Positions 1-10,992 of a stretch of DNA of 64,000 nucleotides are shown piece by piece. Each line of letters starts with the position of its first letter. Position 1 is the stretch's first letter. Source of the stretch: Neoechinorhynchus agilis (Eukaryota; Acanthocephala). Under the pieces are notes generated by a model. That model saw nothing but the letters and a program-made list of their open reading frames with translations, was not told the origin of the DNA and ran no database searches. The translations under genes and the position numbers were made by a program. The DNA is taken from NCBI GenBank assembly GCA_051530055.1, contig CM121342.1, positions 4,836,001 through 4,900,000 on the forward strand. Direction: 5' to 3'.

Positions 1-572
1 TTAATTATAAATCTCGGCGATTCTAAAACTGCCTAGCAGATGATCGAATACTTATACCATTATTGCTAACCTCAATCTCTTTGATCGTTGATCTTTTTTG
101 ACTTTGTGACTAAACTGACAATGTTGAAATTTTTATTTTACGTAATTCAGAGATCTTCGCCATTTGCGAGTTGTAGGAAATCGACGTTTTAATCGCACGA
201 AATGATTTTATGAATTCATCATTCTGTTCTAGAGAAAGTAATGATAGGATACTACTGATTAGAGCGAAACAAGTCGATTATTTTTTGATCGTTATCGATT
301 CTTAGGAAGATGCATGGTAGTGAAAATATGGCAAAACTCCACCGCAATCATTTTAAAGGAAAGCTGCATGAAAATTTCTGAGAAAGCGCGAAGAGTCAAC
401 TCTTCTTTATTATTAAAAGGTTTAAATACCGTTCAAGTCCTCTGGTATACTTTCGAAACAACCCAATAACTTTATAACAAAAGTAAGCGTAGTTAGCCAA
501 TCGAACGTTTATTGCAAAGAATATAGATTGCAGCGAAGAACCGCATGAATTTTGTGTTGTACTTTTTGAAGT

Positions 573-1459
573 TCATTTCCATATCGAACTGAGGAGGCCT
601 GTTATAACACCTCCGCTTCCACCACTACTCAAAGGACCGGCAGGTTGATCTTCCTTTGGACATTCGATTTTCGTCGATGGTAAAGCTGATTCCAAAAGTG
701 CATCCGTTTGTTGAATAAGCTGAGCCGCGGCAATATACAGGTCGTCTCTGTCAAAAGTTGAGAAATACGATTTTAGTGAGCCTGAGAAATTGCGGGAACT
801 GGAGACGAATGCTTTTTTTTGAGCGTCAAGCCTTATTCTAGTTAAGTAAGCTGCATTTTTCGACGGAACACTGGATGCTTCATGAGGCAGAAGGATCAGC
901 AATGAGTTGACGGCATCAATATTGGCTTTGATTGCAGCAGCAATTTGCTTGATCGTTTCTAAAAAGATTTGTCTATCGGAAATCTTGTCGGGAATCTGAC
1001 TGAGGATATATTTAAGACGATCCGCACGAGCCACCAGATCACATCCACTAGGAGTAGCAGCCATACCATCGGAATTCGATGACACAAGGAATTCTGCGGA
1101 CAATAGGCGACCGTATTTTAACGAATCGATCTTCTCAGAGGTAAGCGGTGAGATGATTCGTCAATTTATGTCGTTTTTTCGCCCGTATCAGCCAACGAAT
1201 CGAGCAGACTAATTGTAAATTCAGTAGCGAACGATGGCCAAACGTCGATCAGTTGTATTAGAGCCTGCCGAAGCGCTATTTTGTCGGTTTCGGACGATTC
1301 AGTCTCATCGATGGCCGATAGGATCGAATGGAATGGCTGTGTGAAGCATTCACAAGCTGGTCGTTGTCGTACCGATTGAATAGATGCGTTGTCGCTTTTG
1401 TTCGGACATTGAGCAATGCGTTGAGGTTGTGGCTGTACAGACGGAGCACTCCCGTGCAT
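573..1459 (-). CDS. PDCD10: PDCD10 / CCM3 homologue (two exons)
   Basis: Programmed cell death 10 (CCM3) is a small scaffold that dimerises through its N-terminus and binds GCKIII kinases, striatin and CCM2. The downstream exon (573 to about 1134) carries the family core LKYILSQIPDKISDRQIFLE followed by IKQIAAAIKANIDAVN and KKAFVSSSRNFSGSLKSYF, close to the vertebrate FAT-homology region. The upstream exon (about 1170-1459) is weaker but has the right pattern for the N-terminal dimerisation helices (SLLDSLAD near its end). The first in-frame ATG is at 1459; the open frame runs further to 1603 without an ATG. The exact splice between the exons was not resolved. The C-terminus has a Gly/Ser tail (SSGGSGG) not usual for the family. 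The core identification is firm; the N-terminal exon is an inference. Confidence 0.8.
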
Positions 1460-1739
1460 AAGCGACCGGACAAAATCGAAGGGATTTATTTCTAAAATTA
1501 CATGAGATACAAAAGTTGATGTCGTTGAAAGCAAATTGCGGGATGCTGGAACAATGACAAAAAACGCGAATCTACGATGCTCTTGGCGCAACAAGTAATT
1601 CACAGGATTCTAGGACGTTATTGGGATGTTTAAATCAATCACGGAAGCTCTTTGGTCATTAGCAAGCGAATGTAAATATCTAAATTGTTGATGGCACTCT
1701 TGAACGTGATTTATGTGTGGCTAAAACTATGGATTAATC

Positions 1740-2140
1740 GTCCTTTTCAATAATAGTCTTGTACTCTCGTCTAAAAGCGTGATCAACAATCGAATAAATA
1801 CATGCAGATCCAATAGAAGCCAAAATGGCAATTCTAATTCGCATAATGTCTTTCATTCGTCTGATCACAGGTTTTCTTTTGTCTAAGTTGATGAATGATT
1901 TCGAGGTGAAGAACTAACTTACGGTATCCTTACAGGAATTTCTTTGTGGCTTTTGTAAATAGCGCAAAATACAAGTAAATGCCTTTCCAAGCGGCTGACA
2001 CGGTCCGATATTTTTGGCGTTACCATCAAGAATTCCACGAGTAACTCAGAGCTTACCAACTCTGAATATTGTTCCAAGACTTCTTATGACATTGCGTACG
2101 TTTGAACCGTTTTTGTCGCTCAGATTTCTCAGTCATTTTG
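1740..2140 (-). other. Possible small multi-exon gene, unrecognised
   Basis: On the minus strand an ATG reading MTEKSERQKRFKRTQC is followed by a GTAAGC donor near 2054, a CAG acceptor near 1993, and a second donor/acceptor pair (GTAAGT to TTAG, about 40 nt) near 1922-1883. Together these give a basic peptide of about 66 residues. A different frame of the last part reads MRIRIAILASIGSACIYSIV, a single hydrophobic segment. The splice signals are better than expected by chance, but no family is recognised and the reading is not unique. The stretch 1604-1739 shows nothing else. Confidence 0.25.
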
Positions 2141-2382
2141 TTGATAGAAGGCTCGAGGCTATACATAATGGAATCTTCCCTAAATCAAGGATTTACGTGG
2201 TTTCTATGCAGCTATTAATTATATTTAGTGAGCTAACCTTTCCGACGTTCGGCTCCTCTTTAAAATATGTCCAAAAGCTGCATAGAAACAATGTAAATCC
2301 TTGCTCTGCGAAATCGAAATTTCGCACTTGGTAATGTCGATAAGCGAGAGGGGGAATGTGATTGCAGAATTATTATGGTTAG

Positions 2383-2895
2383 AAGTCTTCACATCCGCGG
2401 TAAATGACTTCTCTTTCGATTAAAAAGACATTCTGAAGCCAGTTTTATACTCTATCGGTGCGTACTCGACCCGATTCTCGTATGATCGGTACACAGTTCT
2501 AAAATTGAGAGATTGTAGCGGTCTAAAATTATGGAGATTAGCGTCTTGGCACTGCTTTTATCCACGGACCGTCTGGCCAGACTTCAAAAATAAATCCACT
2601 TGTTTGCTAGCCGATTCCCCTAAAGATTCAACAGCACTCACTTCCTTCGCCGGACCAACAGCGATGGCCCTCAATTCGTAGAAAAGAAAGATGGCGAGAA
2701 GAAGACAGATGAGAAGCTTCATTCGGATTGAAAGTGAAGCTCGAATCGGGTAGAGGTCTGTATTGGTTAGGATCTGGAGATCGTTCATCCCTTCAGTGTC
2801 CATTACTAACAAACTGATTCGATGAACCGCCGGTGAGGTTCGCAGAACGTCTTTTTAATCAAAAAGGAATCATTTACCGCGGATGTGAAGACTTT
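2383..2895. repeat. Inverted repeat element, about 0.5 kb, with 55-60 bp arms
   Basis: The left arm (2383-2440) and right arm (about 2836-2895) are near-complementary. Both contain AAGTCTTCACATCCGCGGTA and a TTAAAAAGAC stretch with few mismatches. The size and structure suit a MITE-like element. It encloses the small secreted-peptide ORF at 2558-2722. Target-site duplications were not established. Confidence 0.6.
2558..2722 (-). CDS. Small secreted peptide candidate (54 aa)
   Basis: Starting from the second in-frame ATG (2722) the peptide opens MKLLICLLLAIFLFYELRA, a textbook signal peptide with Lys at position 2, a Leu-rich core and a small residue before the likely cut. About 33 residues of polar mature sequence follow, ending KSGQTVRG. 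It has no cysteines and no recognised family. An upstream ATG in frame (2812) would bury the signal peptide, so the later start is preferred. It lies wholly between the arms of an inverted repeat, so it may be carried by a mobile element or be a chance ORF. Confidence 0.35.
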   Translation of the reverse strand: MKLLICLLLAIFLFYELRAIAVGPAKEVSAVESLGESASKQVDLFLKSGQTVRG

Positions 2896-3297
2896 GGTAG
2901 TTTGCACGATTCACGAATGGAGATTTCTTCAAATTGTTGTACGCAAACTAATGATGAACCGAGCCGGTAAGTGAAGATCGCAATCGATGTCTTAAGTGTT
3001 GACGCGCAATTGAGATTAAAAAACACACTCTAGAGACGGAAATGATAGGGAGAATCGATATTCACGATCCATCAACGGCATTTAGTATCCCGAGAATATC
3101 TCGAATTGAAAAATGTGTAAACGTACACATTGTCCGCACCCCTAAGAATACTCGATAAAGTTCAATAAACGTTACGGTCGTAGCTATAATAATCTTCAGG
3201 GATATATACTTATCGGACAACACCGTTGAGATAAACCACGGGCTTCTCTGTTCTTTTTTTGCAAAATTATTTAAATGTAAAGAAATTATTCATTATA

Positions 3298-3463
3298 GTT
3301 TCAATCAGCGATGTTTGATTAAGAAAATAGATTTATCTTGAAAATTTTCGACCTTTTCGTTGGCCTTCTTCAGTTTGAAAAAAACTTGCAAACAATTCAC
3401 TGAAGAAGGCCGAAAATTTTCAAGATAAATCCATTTTCTTAATCAAACATCGCTAATTGAAAC
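3298..3463. repeat. Hairpin repeat, 70-bp arms
   Basis: The left arm begins GTTTCAATCAGCGATGTTTG and the right arm ends with its near-exact complement. The arms cover about 70 bp each around a short loop. The inner motif GAAGAAGGCCGAAAATTTTC resembles other hairpins in this window (43070-43167), suggesting a MITE family or LINE-tail derivative. Confidence 0.7.
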
Positions 3464-3486
3464 TGAAAATAATTTAAGTGCTTATG

Positions 3487-3600
3487 GGGGTGAAAAATTG
3501 AAGGAATTTTATTAAATCTGATAAGCGTACAAGATTGTGCCTTGTAGAAAAACAATAGGATTTAACCAAAATTCCTTCAATTTTTCAGCGCCATAAAAAC
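3487..3600. repeat. Second hairpin repeat
   Basis: The arms GAAAAATTGAAGGAATTTTA and AAATTCCTTCAATTTTTC face each other about 100 bp apart. The right arm with its flank (GGATTTAACCAAAATTCCTT then CGCCATAAAAA) reappears near 39388-39418, so this is a dispersed element. The rest of 2896-4043 shows no supported gene. Confidence 0.6.
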
Positions 3601-4043
3601 AAGCATTAGAATAATTCAATCTTTTTTTGAAGTCTGGCCAGCCGGTAACTTCTATTCAGTATCTTTGTGAAGCCTCACGGCAGATAGTTTTAATTGGGCA
3701 CACAGCCCACCGATCTTGTTTCTTGAACGGTTACCTGAACCAAACCACACAAAGATAATAATAAATTCTATCCAATCGTTCCTTCGGGTAGAATGGCGAA
3801 TTGTAACACACTCGAGCAATATTATTGAACTGTCTACTGCGAATTTTCCGGGCCTCAGCCCTTGAGATCGCAATGAAAAGTTCAATAATTTACAATTCGC
3901 CATTGAGAACAATAAATGTTGAACCGAGAATTTAAGAAGTAGCTCTTGTTGTATTTGTCAATAAATTATTCGTTTCCTATAAATGGATAAAAATTACCGT
4001 TGCACTTCTCGTTTATACACAACTAGTGACTTTCTGTATTTGA

Positions 4044-7000
4044 TTAACGCATTGTGGCCGATTCAAGCTCGAACCGTGACCAAGCTTCAGATAATTCCAT
4101 AAACACAAGACGAGCCCACCGCTGCAGCTCAGGGTCATCGGTGATTTTATCCGGATGCACAACAAGTACTGCTTTTCTATACGCCTTTTTTATCTTCTCT
4201 TCAGAATTAAGGAGAGTTGCATTAAGAGGTTGCCATTTGTCCTTTGCCTCATCCCAGAGGACAGTATGAAGAGTTGACAAAAGTGCACGAATGTTCAGTC
4301 GTCGTCCATTCGCCCAATGATTAATTTTGGTCTTCACTGGATCATCCTGGTCTCGTTTCTGATGTGATAATTGTAATTGAAGCATCGATGGACGATCTGA
4401 AGGTGCTTGTCGGTTTAAACCGTATTGTTTTAAAAGTGAAGAGAATGGATCATCGTAGTGGATATTTGAGGGCGTTGGATGCATAGTCGATGTTTTCCTT
4501 TCAGAATCATCCTGCGTTTTGCTTTCTCGATTCATTTCACCCTCAATATTCAACTTATTAAATTCACCGATGAGAACAGTAGGTTCGATGACACTTGAAA
4601 TAGGCGAATCCACGCCCATTAAATCTTTTGCATCTGAACTAATTGAAGATCGTGTTGGCGGAGTGCTGGAAGCGTCAAAGTCAATTAGAACAGCTTCATC
4701 ACTTTTCCTGGATTGTCCGAGCGTTTGTGCCGAGTTCACGTTTCTTTGGTCCGAGATTTCAAAAAATAAGGCTGTTTCTTCATTAATCGCTTTTACCGTA
4801 TCAAGAACGTCTCGCATTTCCTTTTCCGATTTAAAAATGGGTGGATGTGTTCCACAAACCTTCGAGCATTCGCCAACATCAACTAACTCACGATCGCCCA
4901 TTTCCGGCTTGAACATATAGGCTATATGAATAGCGAATGGACTGCAATTCACGCACTCTTCCGATTTTGAGTAGTCAAGTTCATCGTGGAGAAACACAAG
5001 ATCTGATTCTTGAAGACAGCACGAGCCGGTGTTGAAGTTCAATTCGGCCACCTTTTCCGTGTGTTCATGCGTGCTATTTGAATCATAGAGTAGTATTTCG
5101 ATGGCGACGTCGCCACACAACGAAACATTGACTTGAAATGAAGTACGAGGCGATCCATTAAGAATACGGTCCGAAGTCCATTCCAAAAGATCGTTGCATG
5201 AAACCTCAATCACTGCGTAGTCGGAATCGCAGTGGAAGTCAAGTAGTGAGATGCTTTTGATGAGCATTTGATTAGCATGAGTACGTTTTTCTCGGTCGAG
5301 GAAATAAGAGACGTATCGCTGGACGGATGGACTTGATAGTGGGTACCATGGTGGAAGTCGACTCTTTAGGAAGCGCAGAAATGAATTACGGTCAATGCCG
5401 AGATAATATGATGAAAAGAGCGCACCTAAGAACTGGCAATCCAATCGAAGCGATTTGTGGTCTTCGTCTTTTCTCATATAGTTCAGCGAAATGGGCGTTT
5501 TCACAGACAAAATTGCTCAGTTACACAAAAAATGAACGGAAAACATTTCAAAGTCCACTAGAGTTACAACATTCATTTTGAACAAATACTTTTTTATACA
5601 AAAAATTATACAAGTCGTGTTGCTCGGCTTTGGACCGGGCAAAGACTTTTGGTCCAACAAAAGAGCGAGATGAATCGACATTTCTTAGTAGACAAACTAA
5701 AGTGCGAATAATGATGAAATTAAGTAGAAACTTTGTAGAGATCATCTCAAAAAACGTCTAACCCGACGGGACGGGGCAAAGACTTTTGGTCCAACAAAAG
5801 AGCGAGATGAATCGGCATTTCTTAGTAGACAAACTAAAGTGCGAATAATGATGAAATTAAGTAGAAACTTTGTAGAGATCATCTCAAAAAACGTCTAACC
5901 CGACGGGACGGGGCAAAGACTTTTGGTCCAACAAAAGAGCGAGATGAATCGGCCTTTCTTAGTAGACAAACTAAAGTGCGAATAATGATGAAATTAAGTA
6001 GAAACTTTGTAGAGATCATCTCAAAAAACGTCTAACCCGACGGGACGGGGCAAAGACTTTTGGTCCAACAAAAGAGCGAGATGAATCGGCCTTTCTTAGT
6101 AGACAAACTAAAGTGCGAATAATGATGAAATTAAGTAGAAACTTTGTAGAGATCATCTCAAAAAACGTCTAACCCGACGGGACGGGGCAAAGACTTTTGG
6201 TCCAACAAAAGAGCGAGATGAATCGGCCTTTCTTAGTAGACAAACTAAAGTGCGAATATTGATGAAATTAAGTAGAAACTTTGTAGAGATCATCTCAAAA
6301 AACGTCTAACCCGACGGGACGGGGCAAAGACTTTTGGTCCAACAAAAGAGCGAGATGAATCGGCCTTTCTTAGTAGACAAACTAAAGTGCGAATATTGAT
6401 GAAATTAAGTAGAAACTTTGTAGAGATCATCTCAAAAAACGTCTAACCCGACGGGACGGGGCAAAGACTTTTGGTCCAACAAAAGAGCGAGATGAATCGG
6501 CCTTTCTTAGTAGACGAACTAAAGTGCGAATATTGATGAAATTAAGTAGAAACTTTGTAGAGATCATCTCAAAAAACGTCTAACCCGACGGGACGGGGCA
6601 AAGACTTTTGGTCCAACAAAAGAGCGAGATGAATCGGCCTTTCTTAGTAGACAAACTAAAGTGCGAATAATATGAAATTAAGTAGAAACTTTGTAGAGAT
6701 CATCTCAAAAAACGTCTAACCCGACGGGACGGGGCAAAGACTTTTGGTCCAACAAAAGAGCGAGATGAATCGGCCTTTCTTAGTAGACAAACTAAAGTGC
6801 GAATAATGATGAAATTAAGTAGAAACTTTGTAGAGATCATCTCAAAAAACGTCTAACCCGACGGGACGGGGCAAAGACTTTTGGTCCAACAAAAGAGCGA
6901 GATGAATCGGCCTTTCTTAGTAGACGAACTAAAGTGCGAATATTGATGAAATTAAGTAGAAACTTTGTAGAGATCATCTCAAAAAACGTCTAACCCGACG

Positions 7001-9255
7001 GGACGGGGCAAAGACTTTTGGTCCAACAAAAGAGCGAGATGAATCGGCCTTTCTTAGTAGACAAACTAAAGTGCGAATAATGATGAAATTAAGTAGAAAC
7101 TTTGTAGAGATCATCTCAAAAAACGTCTAACCCGACGGGACGGGGCAAAGACTTTTGGTCCAACAAAAGAGCGAGATGAATCGGCCTTTCTTAGTAGACG
7201 AACTAAAGTGCGAATAATGATGAAATTAAGTAGAAACTTTGTAAGATCATCTCAAAAAACGTCTAACCCGACGGGACGGGGCAAAGACTTTTGGTCCAAC
7301 AAAAGAGCGAGATGAATCGGCCTTTCTTAGTAGACAAACTAAAGTGCGAATATTGATGAAATTAAGTAGAAACTTTGTAGAGATCATCTCAAAAAACGTC
7401 TAACCCGACGGGACGGGGCAAAGACTTTTGGTCCAACAAAAGAGCGAGATGAATCGGCCTTTCTTAGTAGACGAACTAAAGTGCGAATATTGATGAAATT
7501 AAGTAGAAACTTTGTAGAGCTCATCTCAAAGTTTACATTTCAAATAAAAAATCTTATCATTAACCTAAAGTCTAGAAGATCACATATCGAAAACAATAGC
7601 AACCTTCAAATATAAAGCAAATCTTTAAGGGCACATGGCTAATCAGCGTACCCAATTCATAAGTTGAATGGCTAAAATTGAGATTAAAATGCTATCTAAC
7701 TGAATGTGTTTAAGATAATGGTCTCAAGAGAACATTTAAGACACCGCCCTCTAACTAATTGAACTGCCAGTTAATCTACGGCGACCACTCCGACCTTAAA
7801 TGATGCCGAGTGAATAATGGCAGGGTACTGTGAAGGGTTTTGTGTTAGAAAATTTCGAATTTCCCCACACATTCGATTCAGTCGTTGAATGTTTAAACTA
7901 CTACCAGCTTTAAACAATCCCACTTCGTTTGTAGTTGGGCATATAAGTAAGTGAACACGACCACTAACCTTGTAGGTGGATCGACTATCAATTTTTGGAG
8001 TTTGTTGCCACATTTTTGACACAATCTTGGTAGCGGACGATATCCAGGATGTGGTGGGTTGACTTGACTGCGATTGTGGATAAGTAGGAGAATTAGCAGC
8101 AGCAGCGGCGGCGGCAGTAGTAGTTAACTTATCCAATTTGAGAAAACAGTCGAGATTTGCATTGAAACCCTGCAAACGTGAAATTATATCAACCAAGAGT
8201 TGATTTGCCGTAGGTCGTTGGGCAGGATCGGTGACCAAAAGTCGTGCAATTACGGCAAATATTCTTGCTTTTTGTCCTGAACATTTTGGAAGTTTGTAGT
8301 GGCCGTTAATGATTTTAAGCTTAGCGTCTGCATCTTCGAACGGATGTTTTCCAACCGCTAATCGATATAGTAGACACCCGAGAGCCCATATATCCATGGG
8401 TGGGCCAATCAGGTAACCTGAGTACGTATCCAAAACTTCTGGTGGTCTATATTGTGGAGTAGTGCATTGTGTCAGCTCATCTTCGACCATAGATCGGTAC
8501 AGATGAGTCCACTCGACACTTGGAACGAGTGCCACATCATCAGTACAGCTTCCAAAGTCACAAAGAACGACGAAACATCGTTTGTCCGATGGACCTGGAC
8601 GATAGGTGATAAGAAAGTTTTCGAGTTTAAGATCCCGATGGGTGATTGGTGGCGATATTTCATGATGTAGATGGTTGACTGCTTTGACCATGTGAGTGAA
8701 TATTGCAACATGGTCGCTCGGTTCGGTTTTGGTGTGATTGAGTGCATCACCTAGGCGACCACCATCGCAGAGTTCACTGATAAGCCAGTACTCATCTTTA
8801 TTTGGAACTTGGGAACCATGAATGAATTGAACAATATGAGGGCAATCAGAAGACGCTTTTTTCCAGAACTTTATTTCACGTTCAACCATGTTGATCCTGT
8901 CTTTCTCTCGAGCAACATGGACCTGTTTCAAAGCGACTGATCTTGTACTACGTTGAGAAGTGTTCAATGAACACGAATAAACTTTAAAGCAACTATCCCG
9001 TGTGTGGATTTGCAAAACCTGCCGTCCCCTCCTTTAGGATACGTTGCTATCAACACCAAAAGCACCGTCCCCGATAACATTACCGATAACGATCTTATAC
9101 TTTTCGATTGAGTGTTGAGATCCCGGCTGCAAACGTTCATTGTCACGTGTGCTGGTTGAAGCATCGCTTCCACATCGTTTTCTCGATAGTTCATGACTAA
9201 TAGCATCGGCTTGTTGGATTATACTGTTAAAAGTAGACTTAAAGAACTCGACCAT
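4044..9255 (-). CDS. GAK: Cyclin-G-associated kinase / auxilin (NAK kinase + PTEN-C2 + J domain)
   Basis: Clathrin-uncoating co-chaperone fused to a Numb-associated-type kinase. The first exon (9034-9255) opens MVEFFKSTFN and contains the glycine loop IGDGAFG. The kinase exon (7771-9015) has the catalytic Lys (SVALKQV), HRDLKLENF, CDFGSC and the NAK-type YRPPEVLD. After the minisatellite intron, the exon at 4044-5510 holds the end of the PTEN-like domain (LPPWYPLSSPSVQRYVSYFL), a C2-like domain (about residues 80-205 of that exon), a low-complexity linker for clathrin/AP2 binding, and a C-terminal J domain with HPD at exon residues 452-454, which recruits Hsc70. No PTP catalytic CX5R motif is visible, as in other GAKs. 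The start ATG is directly preceded by TTTCTAG. The splice between the kinase exon and the PTEN exon is unresolved, and part of the PTEN domain may be missing or in an unseen exon. Confidence 0.88.
5638..7531. repeat. 137-bp minisatellite, 14 copies, in a GAK intron
   Basis: The unit contains GGCAAAGACTTTTGGTCCAA and ATTAAGTAGAAACTTTGTAG. Copies start near 5638, 5775, 5912, 6049, 6186, 6323, 6460, 6597, 6733, 6870, 7007, 7144, 7280 and 7417. The spacing is exactly 137 bp except for two copies with a 1-bp deletion. The first copy differs at its left edge and the last copy ends before the ACGTCTAACCCGACGG block. Copies differ at only a few sites (GCATTT/GCCTTT, GACAAA/GACGAA, AATAATG/AATATTG), so the array is recently homogenised. 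Confidence 0.97.
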
Positions 9256-9354
9256 CTAGAAATAGAAGAAAGTAGCGGCGGCGGAGAACGGGGAAAAGTG
9301 TCTATGAGATGACGGAAAAGAGTGGAACAAAAATCGATACGTCTTTCACAAGTC

Positions 9355-10083
9355 TTATTTCTTATAAAATGGCGTAAAAGGCGTATCAGTAACGTGCTTA
9401 TCCTCATTTTCAGGGTCTGGATCGGGCGCATCGATCGATTGTGCGTTTGTCTTTATTTGCAACATTGTATCTCGTAAATTAGCTTTCATCGGATCAAAAA
9501 GATCCGGCTGATAGTGGTACCGGGAAGGTTTGTATCGATGTGGCATCAGTCCACATGATTTGGACAATGCGATTGCGTTCTCGAGTTGCTCTTGTTTATA
9601 AATGCAAAGACCAGTGATGCTCTGAGAATAAACGAGACCGGTTTGTGGACTCACGAATTGAGACAGCAACGATACATTCTTATAGTCCAAAGGTATCCGG
9701 AATTTACAAAGGATACATTTATGGTGCCGAGAAGCGTAAGGATCGATCAAATCACCATGAGGAATATCCGAACTACGTTTTGAACGTAATCGCAAACTTT
9801 TTTGAGGTAATAGCCACTTTGTAACGTCCCGCTCACGTCTCAAGCGATATCGACTCGTTAACAATCGTTCGTCATGTCTCTTATGGGAATCAATCGTAAA
9901 TGCAATCGATTCGTTGAATTCGTGATCCGGACGAATCTCATGAGGACCACGCCGAACCCATTTTCCGGCCGCGAAACGAACAATCACATGTCGAACACTC
10001 ATCGAATAATCGTTCCATAAAAACCGAAACATCTCTCCAGTCTCACGATTGGCACAAAAGCACAGTTTTGACAATTCTTTCAT
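9355..10083 (-). CDS. MRPS18C: Mitochondrial ribosomal protein bS18m (MRPS18C-like)
   Basis: Small-subunit mitoribosome protein. The core CILCKFRIPLDYKNVSLLSQ followed by FVSPQTGLVYSQSITGLC and KQEQLENAIALSKSCGLMP is the bS18 fold, closest to the 18C paralogue, and CILC carries two of the zinc-type cysteines. The core sits at about residues 130-190 of a 242-residue frame (first ATG 10083), so both ends are longer than usual; the N-terminal 120 residues are Arg-rich and may include the mitochondrial targeting region. The start is uncertain because the frame stays open upstream. It lies just upstream of GAK's first exon (about 100 bp) on the same strand. Confidence 0.85.
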   Translation of the reverse strand: MKELSKLCFCANRETGEMFRFLWNDYSMSVRHVIVRFAAGKWVRRGPHEIRPDHEFNESIAFTIDSHKRHDERLLTSRYRLRRERDVTKWLLPQKSLRLRSKRSSDIPHGDLIDPYASRHHKCILCKFRIPLDYKNVSLLSQFVSPQTGLVYSQSITGLCIYKQEQLENAIALSKSCGLMPHRYKPSRYHYQPDLFDPMKANLRDTMLQIKTNAQSIDAPDPDPENEDKHVTDTPFTPFYKK

Positions 10084-10150
10084 AAAAACGAAGTGTCGCA
10101 ACCGTCTCTTGGGTTCATGGCCCTACAGTCCTCGAAATTCATTACGTCCT

Positions 10151-10930
10151 AAACTCCTAATCACCAAAAAACTCAGCGATCGGAGAAGATTTCTCGTTCA
10201 TCCTTCGACCATAGTCACAAAATGCAATAATCTGAATTTATTATTTAGAATTTCTTCGTCCCGTAAAGAACGTTTTATTAAAGACGTTTCACACTCCTTC
10301 AGATTAATCACCAGTTTTCGAGTGTGATTTAGAATTTCTTCGTCCGGTAAAGAACGTTTTATTAACGACGTTTGAAATCTCGCCTGGCCATTCAGTCCTA
10401 AATTCAGCACGTCAACCCTACGAAATCTCATCTAAACTCCTAATCACCAAAAAACTAAGCGATCTGAGAAGATTTCTCGTTCATCCTTCGACCATAGTCA
10501 CAAAATGCAATAATCTGAATTTATTATTTAGAATTTCTTCGTCCCGTAAAGAACGTTTTATTAAAGACGTTTCACACTCCTTCAGATTAATCATCAGTTT
10601 TCGAGTGTGATTTAGAAGTCTTCGTCCGGTAAAGAAGGTTTATTAACGACGTTTCAAATCTCGCCTGGCCATTCAGTCCTAAATTCAGCACGTCAACCCT
10701 ACGAAATCTCATCTAAACTCCTAATCACCAAAAAACTAAGCGATCTGAGAAGATTTCTCGTTCACCATTCGACCATAGTCACAAAATACAATAATCTGAA
10801 TTTATTATTTAGAATTTCTTCGTCCCGTAAAGAACGTTTTATTAACTGGCCATTCAGTCCGGAATTCATTACGCCCCCTTCGAAATCTCATCTTAAACTT
10901 TAAGGAAACTATCAATCACCAAAAAAATGA
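10151..10930. repeat. Tandem array, about 282-bp unit, 2.7 copies
   Basis: AAACTCCTAATCACCAAAAA recurs at 10151, 10434 and about 10715. Inside each unit the block AGAATTTCTTCGTCCCGTAA through AACGTTTTATTAA is itself duplicated (about 140 bp apart) with small changes, so the 282-bp unit is a dimer. The last copy is truncated near 10850 and fades into diverged sequence. No coding potential is supported. Confidence 0.9.
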
Positions 10931-10992
10931 GCGATCTGAGAGGTATCATAAACCATTTATTCCGCTTTAGCAATTCCGACTCATTAAAGCTC

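Noticed and set aside
2014-2334. Plus-strand ORF of 106 codons
   Set aside because: Composition is poor and the opposite strand shows better splice signals; judged a shadow.
3652-3912. Minus-strand ORF of 86 codons
   Set aside because: The sequence holds a small inverted repeat (GGCGAATTGTAA at both sides) and no protein-like features.
5638-7531. CRISPR-like array
   Set aside because: Units are contiguous 137-bp repeats without unique spacers, in an animal gene intron.
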